Assembly: GCA_025350885.1 (NCBI GenBank) | Contig: JANXXA010000274.1 | Location: forward strand, 1 to 11,357 | Reading direction: 5' to 3' | Length of the DNA: 11,357 nucleotides | Source of the DNA: Phenylobacterium sp. | GTDB taxonomy: Bacteria > Pseudomonadota > Alphaproteobacteria > Caulobacterales > Caulobacteraceae | Shown here: positions 5,735 to 11,357 of the stretch, piece after piece | How positions within the stretch are numbered: the first letter of the stretch is position 1 | Layout of the letters: each line of letters starts with the position of its first letter | Translations under genes and position numbers: made by a program | The notes under the pieces: model-generated | What the model saw: only the letters and a program-made list of their open reading frames with translations | Database searches by the model: none | Told to the model about the DNA's origin: nothing

Positions 5735-6490
5735 ATGACCCGCCGCAAGAAGATCTACGAGGGCAAGGCCAAGATCCTCTATGAGGGTCCCGAGCCCGGA
5801 ACCCTGATCCAGTACTTCAAGGACGACACCACCGCCTTCGACGCCACCAAGAAGGCGATCCTCGAAGGCAAGGGCGTGATCAACAACCGCATCAGCGAAC
5901 ACATCATGACGCGCCTGAACACCATCGGCGTGCAGAACCACTTCATCCGCCGGCTGAACCTGCGCGAGCAGTTGATCCGCGAGGTGGAGATCATGCCGCT
6001 GGAAGTGGTCTGCCGTAATGTCGCCGCCGGGTCGCTGGCCGCGCGCCTGGGTCTGCCAGAGGGCCAGCCGCTGCCCCGCTCGATCATCGAATTCTATCTG
6101 AAGGACGACAAACTGCACGACCCAATGGTGTCGGAGGAGCACATCACCGCCTTCAACTGGGCCTCCACCCAGGAAATCGACGACATGATGGCGCTGACGC
6201 TCAGGGTAAACGATTTCCTGACCGGCATGTTCGGCGCGGTTGGCATCACCCTGATCGACTTCAAAGTCGAATATGGCCGGATCTTTGAGAACGATTTCGC
6301 CCGCGTCATCCTGGCCGACGAGATCAGCCCCGACTCGTGCCGGCTGTGGGATTCCACCACCAACGAGAAGCTCGACAAGGACCGCTTCCGCCGCGATCTC
6401 GGCAATGTCATCGAAAGCTACACCGAAGTGGCCCGGCGTCTCGGGATCATGAAGGAGATGCCGACCGTCATCCAGGGAGGCCTGCACTGA
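5735..6490 (+). CDS. purC: SAICAR synthetase (phosphoribosylaminoimidazole-succinocarboxamide synthase)
   Basis: This encodes 251 residues, full length for the bacterial enzyme. The N-terminal [12 protein letters not shown] is the ATP-binding start. [14 protein letters not shown] from residue 87 and LIDFKVEYG from 173 are the two family signatures, followed by [14 protein letters not shown]. The enzyme joins aspartate to CAIR using ATP, the eighth step of IMP synthesis, and its product is the substrate of PurB encoded upstream. The ATG is placed by GGAGAAGG seven bases before it. The stop TGA shares its last base with the ATG of purS (ATGA), so the two are translationally coupled. Confidence 0.96.
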   Translation: MTRRKKIYEGKAKILYEGPEPGTLIQYFKDDTTAFDATKKAILEGKGVINNRISEHIMTRLNTIGVQNHFIRRLNLREQLIREVEIMPLEVVCRNVAAGSLAARLGLPEGQPLPRSIIEFYLKDDKLHDPMVSEEHITAFNWASTQEIDDMMALTLRVNDFLTGMFGAVGITLIDFKVEYGRIFENDFARVILADEISPDSCRLWDSTTNEKLDKDRFRRDLGNVIESYTEVARRLGIMKEMPTVIQGGLH

Positions 6491-6729
6491 TGAAGGCGAC
6501 CGTGCATGTGTTCCTCAAACCCGGTGTCCTCGACGTCCAGGGCAAGGCCGTGGAGCAGGCGCTGCACGGGCTGGGCTGGGGCGGTGTAAGCGGCGTCCGC
6601 GTCGGGCGCACCCTGGAGTTCGACCTCGCCGCGAGGGATCGAGCGGCCGCGGAGTCCGAAGTCAAGGCCATGTGCGACAAGCTGCTCGCCAACACGGTGA
6701 TCGAAAGCTACCGCGTGGAGGTGGCGTGA
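6490..6729 (+). CDS. purS: FGAM synthase small subunit PurS
   Basis: This encodes 79 residues, normal for PurS. KATVHVFLKPGVLDVQGKAV is the family's first strand and loop, and the end ANTVIESYRVEV is likewise typical. PurS bridges PurL and PurQ in the three-part formylglycinamidine ribonucleotide synthase, which moves ammonia from glutamine to FGAR. It starts on the purC stop. Its own stop overlaps a GTG (GTGA at 6726-6729) that opens the small lipoprotein frame. purQ is 429 bases further on, so the usual purS-purQ contact is interrupted here. Confidence 0.94.
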   Translation: MKATVHVFLKPGVLDVQGKAVEQALHGLGWGGVSGVRVGRTLEFDLAARDRAAAESEVKAMCDKLLANTVIESYRVEVA

Positions 6730-7103
6730 GGGGAGGGCCCGCCCTCAGCCTGCTCATCTCGTTCCCGATCTGCGCCTGCGCGCCCAGGACCGAGGCGCCG
6801 GCCCCTGCGGCCTTCGCGCTGGACTGCGCCCAGCCCTTCGAGATCCAGTCCGCCAGGGTCCGCGCCCAACCGCACATGGTCGCCGCGCCGCACGAGTCGG
6901 CAGAGCCCTACAGCTTCTATTCCGCCGACGATGGCCGAACCTCCTGGCTGATCACCGAGCCGGGCGCGCCTGGACATCCGGCGATCATGATGCAGAGCGC
7001 CGTCGGCGGCGCGGTGAAGACCGCCGGCTGCCGGTATGGCTCGCAGAAGGGCTATGATCAGTTGATGGCATATCTCGACGGCCTGAAGACGTGGCGGCGA
7101 TGA
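6726..7103 (+). CDS. Small putative lipoprotein between purS and purQ
   Basis: This is a 125-residue frame starting with GTG that overlaps the purS stop by four bases, so it is probably coupled to purS. The N-terminus MRGGPALSLLISFPICACAP has a basic start, a hydrophobic core and a lipobox-like ICAC with Cys18 (Cys16 is the other candidate), followed by a Pro/Ala-rich linker as in lipoproteins. The rest is a small domain with Cys34 and Cys102, the only other cysteines, which could pair in the periplasm. A run of aromatic residues (YSFYSADDGRTSWLI) and a short helix at the end (QLMAYLDGLKTW) are visible. I do not recognise a family. Codon use looks like its neighbours, so it seems native. The role in the purine operon is unknown and co-location may be incidental. 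Confidence 0.7.
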   Translation: MRGGPALSLLISFPICACAPRTEAPAPAAFALDCAQPFEIQSARVRAQPHMVAAPHESAEPYSFYSADDGRTSWLITEPGAPGHPAIMMQSAVGGAVKTAGCRYGSQKGYDQLMAYLDGLKTWRR

Positions 7104-7158
7104 ACCCCAACCCCTTGCGGCAGAGGCGCCGCGCGTTTGATCGCCGGGACTTCCGCGC

Positions 7159-7821
7159 ATGAAGGCCGCCGTCATCGTCTTCCCCGGCTCCAACTGCGAC
7201 CGTGACTGCAAGGTGGCGATTGAACGGTCGACCGGCGCGCACGTCGACATGGTCTGGCACGGTGACACCGAACTCCCCGACGGTCTGGACCTGATCGTCC
7301 TGCCAGGGGGCTTCTCCTACGGGGATTATCTGCGCTGTGGGGCGATGGCCGCGTTGTCGCCGGTGATGACCGAGGTCAGGGCGGCGGCCGAGCGCGGTGT
7401 GGCCACGGTCGGCATCTGCAACGGCTTCCAGGTGCTCTGCGAGGCCCGCATGCTGCCGGGCGCCCTGCTGCGTAACGAACGACTGAAATATGTCTGCAAG
7501 GCCGTGGAGCTCGAAGTCACCAACGCCCAGACCCGGTTCACCGCCGGCTATGCGGGCCGCCGGCAGGTGGCGATGACCGTCGGCAATGGCGAGGGCAACT
7601 TCTTCGCCGACGAACCGACGCTGGACCGGCTGGAGGGCGAGGGCCAGGTGGTGTTTCGCTATCTCGACAACCCGAACGGCTCGGCACGGTCGATCGCCGG
7701 AATCGTCAACGCCGGTGGCAACGTGCTCGGAATAATGCCTCACCCGGACCGGGCCTTCGAGGCGGAACTGGGCTCGGCGGACGGGGCGCTGCTGTTCCAG
7801 AGCGCCCTGGCGAGCGCTTAG
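7159..7821 (+). CDS. purQ: FGAM synthase glutaminase subunit PurQ
   Basis: This encodes 220 residues, a class I glutamine amidotransferase of the PurQ type. It starts [16 protein letters not shown]; the oxyanion loop is [13 protein letters not shown] at 49-61, the nucleophile is Cys87 in GICNGFQ, and His195 lies in MPHPDRA. It splits glutamine and feeds ammonia to PurL. Most family members have PHPE, with Glu as third member of the triad; here the residue is Asp197, a conservative change. The start has only a weak upstream GGGAC. It follows the lipoprotein gene by 55 bases. purL is not found downstream, where an AT-rich patch begins at once. Confidence 0.95.
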   Translation: MKAAVIVFPGSNCDRDCKVAIERSTGAHVDMVWHGDTELPDGLDLIVLPGGFSYGDYLRCGAMAALSPVMTEVRAAAERGVATVGICNGFQVLCEARMLPGALLRNERLKYVCKAVELEVTNAQTRFTAGYAGRRQVAMTVGNGEGNFFADEPTLDRLEGEGQVVFRYLDNPNGSARSIAGIVNAGGNVLGIMPHPDRAFEAELGSADGALLFQSALASA

Positions 7822-7874
7822 GATTTTGCTCAAATTGAGTCCATGCAATAGTTGACTTCGACCCTGGGAATGAA

Positions 7875-8165
7875 ATGGCGACCCCTCATCCAGATGCTAT
7901 AGCCCAAGCGATTTCTAGCCTGCCTCGTCCTTGGCTCCTGCTCTATCTTTTTCAAAGCGCAGCAGCGGGATTTTTGACATTTCTAGCAGGCGTATTCGTA
8001 GTTGTTGCCGCAATAACCCAGCACAGATGTCTAACACGCTCCGAGTTCGCCAAGAACGCAGCAAAGTTTCACATCTTTTGGTACTACTCAGTCACGACTT
8101 ACAAGATCAACTATCAGATGTGGAGATCAATGAAGTCACTATTGAAGTATTATCTGAGACATTGA
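7875..8165 (+). CDS. Unrecognised membrane-anchored frame at the start of the AT-rich island
   Basis: This open frame of 96 codons starts at ATG with GGGA five bases upstream. Residues 20-48 are strongly hydrophobic, beginning PWLLLYLFQSAAAGFLTFLA and ending near AAIT, enough for one long or two short membrane helices; the sequence before them is polar. From about residue 51 the frame loses any sign of protein-like pattern, while the overlapping frame two bases off becomes rich in amphipathic helix from 8027. So either this is a short membrane protein overlapping a second gene by 139 bases, or the two frames are one gene with a frameshift near 8010-8030. A protein with an N-terminal membrane anchor and a helical cytoplasmic part would be natural. 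I recognise no family. Confidence 0.4.
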   Translation: MATPHPDAIAQAISSLPRPWLLLYLFQSAAAGFLTFLAGVFVVVAAITQHRCLTRSEFAKNAAKFHIFWYYSVTTYKINYQMWRSMKSLLKYYLRH

Positions 8166-8524
8166 GAAATGACGAGAGAACATTTTCCCGACATGTCCGA
8201 GGATTAAATAATCCGGAAACTTCTCCGTTTGTAGATCAATTAATATCTCATCATGAAATTGTTTCATCCAAACTATTAAATGCTCTGGCTGTCTATCGAC
8301 GAGCATTTATAGATTATTGTGATTGTATCAAATTCTTGTCGAACGCTCAGTTTGGCCCAGTCCAACTTGTTCTTCCCATCCGCGACACGGCAGCGACTCA
8401 GGGCTCTGAGACGATCCAAGGTCTGATACAACGCGTCGAGAGCGCTGATGCAACAAGTCAAGCCCTCAGAGAGGCCCATGGAAGCTTAACAAGACAACTT
8501 CACCGCGATATGAAGAGGGATTAG
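8027..8524 (+). CDS. Unrecognised helical protein, AT-rich island
   Basis: From ATG 8027 this gives 165 residues. Much of it looks like amphipathic helix rich in Leu, Ser and charged residues, for example SHLLVLLSHDLQDQL near the start, VEINEVTIEVLSETLRNDER and SSKLLNALAVYRRAFIDY. A short strand-like QLVLPI follows, and the end is a charged helix (REAHGSLTRQLHRDMKRD). No Shine-Dalgarno site precedes the ATG. The frame remains open upstream to a TTG at 7931 but that part is poor. The base composition is far from the rest of the window: 8161-8280 has 40 G or C in 120 bases. The next gene follows 17 bases later, so the two form a unit. It may be the cytoplasmic part of a membrane-anchored protein (see the overlapping frame). 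No family recognised. Confidence 0.5.
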   Translation: MSNTLRVRQERSKVSHLLVLLSHDLQDQLSDVEINEVTIEVLSETLRNDERTFSRHVRGLNNPETSPFVDQLISHHEIVSSKLLNALAVYRRAFIDYCDCIKFLSNAQFGPVQLVLPIRDTAATQGSETIQGLIQRVESADATSQALREAHGSLTRQLHRDMKRD

Positions 8525-8541
8525 CAAAAAAGGATAGGCGA

Positions 8542-8904
8542 ATGAAGGCAGGTCGCTCAACCGCTCACTACCTACCAAATTGGGAGTCTACCCACACTTA
8601 TCTTCGCGATATTAAGCCAAAGCGTGACCGCTTGGATATAAAAGCCGGCGTCGAAACAATTGGACGCCAGGCGTGTGATGGGGAAGCTACCGCATTCGAA
8701 CCCCTCAAGACGTTTGCAACGCCAACTGGTCATCGGCATTTCTACGCGTTTCCTTCTAAAGCGGGTGCCAAGTATGTGTTGGTTCTGGACTGCCACGATG
8801 ACCATAAGCGATTGTTAGTTCAAGATATTCGCTATGTCTGGAAGGGTTTTCGAAATGACCCGGCTACATTTTGCGAGTCATTTATGACTCGATGGGCAGC
8901 TTGA
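8542..8904 (+). CDS. Unrecognised 120-residue protein, AT-rich island
   Basis: This encodes 120 residues, with AAGGA seven bases before the ATG, the best ribosome site in the island. The first 50 residues are polar and basic (DIKPKRDRLDIKAGVETIGR). The middle suggests a beta-rich core, with HRHFYAFPSKAGAKYVLVLD followed by HDDHKRLLVQDIRYVW, and the end is FCESFMTRWAA. It contains several His and Asp residues (CHDDH at about 90-94) but no catalytic motif that I can name. There is no signal peptide or membrane segment. It follows the helical protein by 17 bases on the same strand. A small two-gene cassette of this kind could be a toxin-antitoxin or defence pair, but nothing in the sequence proves that. 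Confidence 0.55.
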   Translation: MKAGRSTAHYLPNWESTHTYLRDIKPKRDRLDIKAGVETIGRQACDGEATAFEPLKTFATPTGHRHFYAFPSKAGAKYVLVLDCHDDHKRLLVQDIRYVWKGFRNDPATFCESFMTRWAA

Positions 8905-8972
8905 GCGACGACAGTGCTACTCGGCGGATCATCGATGAAAATCTCTTGTTTTGAGTCGCCGCGCGCTAAGCA

Positions 8973-9944
8973 CTAAGCGGACAGCGCCCGCAGATAGTCC
9001 GCGCTGATCCGCACCGACTCCAGCCGGCTCCGCTCGAACGGCGCTTCCTGTTCGACGAAATAGTCGCGGACGCCGGCGGCGTGGGAGGCGGGCAGCAGGC
9101 GTTTCCAGTCGATGATCCCTGAGCCGACTTCGGTCGGGTCCTGCTGGAAGGCGAAGTTGGGTTTCGTGGTCGCCCTGACATCCTTGACGTGCATCTGCCG
9201 GAAGCGTCCGGGGTGGGCCTTGAGCAGGGCGAAGGGGTCGACGCCGGCCGCCACCACCCAGCCAGCGTCCATCTCGAACTTCACCAGCGCCGGATCGGTA
9301 TTCTTCAGCAGGATCTCCATCCCCGTGGTCTCGCCCTTCGGCGCGAATTCGGCGTTGTGATTGTGGTAGCCGAGGGTCAGTCCGGCCTTCAGCAACGCCA
9401 CGCCCTTGATGTTCAGGAGGTCGGCGGTGGCCATCCAGTCATCGACGGTCAGTTCCGGACCCAGACGCGCGAACAGCGAGCGCCGGTCGTCGCCCGAGGT
9501 CATCGAGGCCAGGATGCGCTCGGGGATGGTGAACATCGGCAGGACAAGGTGGCGGATGCCGATGACATGGGCGTCGGCGATCAGCCGGTCGAGGTCGGCC
9601 AGGCTGGGGTCGGTGCTGTTGGGCCGGGCCTGCACATGGCTGCTGGGGCAGGTCAGGCCGGCCTTGTCGAACGCGGCGCGCAGCTCGGCGGGCGTGCGGC
9701 CGAGGTAACCCGCCATCTCCACCGCCTGATAGCCAGCCTTGGCGACCTGGCCCAGCTGGCCGTCAAGGTCATCTTTCAGCGCCGGGCCCAGGGTGTAGAG
9801 CTGCAGGCCGAGCGGCAGCCCGGTGCGGGTGAAGAACGGTTCGCTCGCCGCCATCGCCGATGATCCCCCCAGAGATCCCCCCAGACCCACCGCCGCGCCG
9901 GCCAGGCCCAGGCCGATCAGGCCTCGCCGCGACAACCTGGTCAT
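8973..9944 (-). CDS. Tat-exported sugar phosphate isomerase/epimerase-like protein
   Basis: This encodes 323 residues. The N-terminus TRLSRRGLIGLGLAGAAVGL is a twin-arginine signal (Arg6-Arg7) with a hydrophobic core and a likely cleavage site after AMA at 30-32. The mature part is a TIM barrel of the xylose isomerase-like AP endonuclease 2 superfamily: LPLGLQLYTLG at 44-53, GYHNHNAEF at 192-200, KFEMDAGWV at 222-230, HVKD at 252-255 and VEQE at 297-300. Asp226, His252 and Glu300 are likely metal ligands. Exported members of this kind occur in sugar catabolic clusters; the substrate here is unknown. The ATG at 9944 is preceded by GGGAG seven bases away on the reverse strand. It is divergent from the acyl-CoA dehydrogenase and runs toward the AT-rich island. 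Confidence 0.88.
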   Translation of the reverse strand: MTRLSRRGLIGLGLAGAAVGLGGSLGGSSAMAASEPFFTRTGLPLGLQLYTLGPALKDDLDGQLGQVAKAGYQAVEMAGYLGRTPAELRAAFDKAGLTCPSSHVQARPNSTDPSLADLDRLIADAHVIGIRHLVLPMFTIPERILASMTSGDDRRSLFARLGPELTVDDWMATADLLNIKGVALLKAGLTLGYHNHNAEFAPKGETTGMEILLKNTDPALVKFEMDAGWVVAAGVDPFALLKAHPGRFRQMHVKDVRATTKPNFAFQQDPTEVGSGIIDWKRLLPASHAAGVRDYFVEQEAPFERSRLESVRISADYLRALSA

Positions 9945-10107
9945 GTCACATCTCCCGCCGATCTAGGCCGACCCCTTCGCGATAGCAGATTTCGACCCGC
10001 GTCCTAAGTCCATCAGCGTCGCCTCACCTTGGGGCATGCTTGTCGCGCCGCCCGCGGGAGCTAAGGTGGGCCCGACAACGACGATCACTTGAGCGGGAGG
10101 ATGCGGC
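9945..10107. other. Divergent control region between isomerase-like gene and acyl-CoA dehydrogenase
   Basis: These 163 bases separate two divergent genes. The rightward ribosome site GGGAGG ends at 10100, seven bases before the ATG; the leftward one is close to 9950. Promoters for both genes must lie here, but I see no clear hexamer pair or strong palindrome. Confidence 0.4.
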
Positions 10108-11313
10108 ATGGCGGATTTCGGAGGCGACCTCGAGCTTGAGGACTTCCGCAAGGAAGCGGCCGCGTGGCTGGACGCCAACTTCCCCAAGGCGTTGGCCGGC
10201 AAGGGGCACCTGGCGATGGCCGAGCGGTCTTCGCCGGGCGCCGATCTGACGGCCTGGAAAGCGGCCATCGGCGCGAAGGGCTGGGCGACCCCGACCTGGC
10301 CGACGCAATACGGTGGCGGCGGTCTGTCGGCGCAGAAGGCCCGCGTGCTGGCCCAGGAGATGGGCAAGGCCGGCGCCTTCAACCCACTGATGTTCGGCAT
10401 GGGCGTCACCATGATCGGCCCGACGATCCTCGACTACGGCACCGACGCCCAGAAGGCCAAGCACATCCCGCCGATCGTCCGGGGCGACGTGCAGTGGTGC
10501 GTCGGCTACTCTGAACCGAATGCCGGAAGCGACCTGGCCTCGCTGCAGACCAAGGCGGTGGACAATGGCGACGGCTGGTCCATCACCGGCCAGAAGACCT
10601 GGACAAGCGGCGCCCAGTATTCCGAATGGTGCGGCCTGTTGGTGCGCACCGACCCCTCGGCCAAGAAGCACGACGGCATCTCGTTCATGCTGGTCGACAT
10701 GCACCAGCCGGGGGTCGAGACCCGGCCGATCGCGCTGATCGCCGGCGCCTCGCCGTTCTGCGAGACCTTCTTCACCGACGCCGTGGCGCCCAGGGACGCC
10801 CTGCTCGGCCAGCTGAATGTCGGCTGGACAGTGGGCAAGCGGCTCCTCCAGCACGAGCGCGCCAGCCAGACCGGCGCACCGATGGGCGGGCGCAGCGTGC
10901 CGCTGAGCCAGATCGCCAAGCGCTATGTCGCCATCGACGCCGACGGCCGCATCGAGGACCAGGACCTGCGCTCGCGCGTGGTCCGCCACGAGATGGACGC
11001 CAGGACCCATGGCCTGACGCTGGCCCGGGTGATGGCCGAATCGAAGGAAGCCAATGGCGCCACCAACGGCGCCTCGGTCCTGAAGAACTCCGCCACCCAC
11101 GTCGCCCAGACCCGCGCCGAGCTGACGCTGGAAATCATGGGCGGCCAGGGGCTGGGCTGGGAGGGCGACGACTTTACCCGCGACGAGATCGAGACGGTCC
11201 GCGGCTGGCTGTCGGGCAAGGCGATGTCGATCTACGGCGGCTCGTCGGAGATCCAGAACAACATCATCTCCAAGCGCATCCTCGGCCTGCCCGACAACAC
11301 CCAGTCGAGCTGA
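10108..11313 (+). CDS. Acyl-CoA dehydrogenase family protein
   Basis: This encodes 401 residues, full length for the family. Domain order is the usual one: an N-terminal helical domain (FRKEAAAWLDANFP at 13-26), the middle beta domain with signature CVGYSEPNAGSDLASLQ from 131 and GQKTWTSGA, and the C-terminal helical domain ending IYGGSSEIQNNIISKRILGL. These FAD enzymes make the alpha-beta double bond in an acyl-CoA and pass electrons to ETF. At the site where medium- and short-chain enzymes have the catalytic Glu (YEG), this protein has Tyr376-Gly377-Gly378, as many FadE-type paralogues do; those use a base elsewhere or act as one half of a heteromer. The substrate is unknown. The start is fixed by GGAGG at 10096-10100. 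Only 44 bases follow, with nothing recognisable. Confidence 0.92.
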   Translation: MADFGGDLELEDFRKEAAAWLDANFPKALAGKGHLAMAERSSPGADLTAWKAAIGAKGWATPTWPTQYGGGGLSAQKARVLAQEMGKAGAFNPLMFGMGVTMIGPTILDYGTDAQKAKHIPPIVRGDVQWCVGYSEPNAGSDLASLQTKAVDNGDGWSITGQKTWTSGAQYSEWCGLLVRTDPSAKKHDGISFMLVDMHQPGVETRPIALIAGASPFCETFFTDAVAPRDALLGQLNVGWTVGKRLLQHERASQTGAPMGGRSVPLSQIAKRYVAIDADGRIEDQDLRSRVVRHEMDARTHGLTLARVMAESKEANGATNGASVLKNSATHVAQTRAELTLEIMGGQGLGWEGDDFTRDEIETVRGWLSGKAMSIYGGSSEIQNNIISKRILGLPDNTQSS

Positions 11314-11357
11314 ACCGGGCGCAGGCTGGCGAGGTTTCGGCAACCGCTGTTCGAGAA

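Noticed and set aside
7829..7839. CTCAAATTGAG dyad just after purQ as a terminator
   Set aside because: Only five base pairs, AT-rich and with no T-run after it. Too weak to call.
7931..8026. TTG-initiated extension of the helical island protein
   Set aside because: The translated stretch is Ser/Arg/Cys-rich and overlaps the better membrane segment in the other frame. It has no ribosome site.
8276..8805. Minus-strand frames inside the AT-rich island as alternative genes
   Set aside because: Short, without ribosome sites, and opposite better-supported plus-strand frames.
10024..11343. Minus-strand frame of 439 codons opposite the acyl-CoA dehydrogenase
   Set aside because: A GC-driven antisense frame; the plus strand encodes a full-length protein with all family motifs and a ribosome site.
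1..11357. CRISPR arrays, tRNA or rRNA genes, and a complete insertion sequence
   Set aside because: No regularly spaced repeats, no tRNA cloverleaf or rRNA-like stretch and no paired IS ends were found by eye.

Overview
The window looks like a high-GC alphaproteobacterial chromosome, probably Caulobacterales (Caulobacter/Phenylobacterium-like). This rests on the base composition (sample lines in the genes are near 70% GC), the alphaproteobacteria-specific F1-ATPase zeta-type protein (DUF1476), its place next to purC, and the purC-purS-purQ arrangement. The genus is inference.

Region 1 (1-560) is a graveyard of broken genes: the 3' part of an IS5-type transposase that ends too early, a fragment of a winged-helix regulator, and a 17-codon stub that looks like the start of a signal-peptide gene cut off at the junction. 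Region 2 (561-3788) is a persulfide/thiosulfate module. A DUF302 gene points left. A five-gene operon points right: a BigR/SqrR-type ArsR repressor, two half-size YeeE/YedE membrane proteins, a TauE/SafE permease and an ETHE1-type persulfide dioxygenase. An AT-rich, palindromic promoter/operator lies between the two arms. The repressor keeps a cysteine pair (Cys37, Cys103) with the same spacing as the persulfide-sensing pair of BigR, so the expected logic is derepression by reactive sulfur, import or export of sulfur species, and oxidation of glutathione persulfide to sulfite.

Region 3 (3789-7821) is purine biosynthesis: purB facing a convergent zeta-subunit gene, then purC, purS, an unrecognised small lipoprotein gene and purQ on the plus strand with 4-base or 1-base overlaps. 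PurB, PurC, PurS and PurQ are housekeeping enzymes of IMP/AMP synthesis. purL, the usual partner of purS and purQ, does not follow purQ in this window.

Region 4 (7822-8972) sits where purL might be expected. It is an AT-rich patch (about 33% GC over 8161-8280) with two or three genes I do not recognise: a membrane-anchored frame that overlaps or is frameshifted against a helical soluble frame, and a 120-residue protein. It looks acquired and is the best candidate in the window for something undescribed.

Region 5 (8973-11357) returns to typical high-GC genes: a Tat-exported sugar phosphate isomerase/epimerase-like protein on the minus strand and a divergent acyl-CoA dehydrogenase on the plus strand. 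I saw no tRNA, rRNA, CRISPR array or complete insertion sequence.
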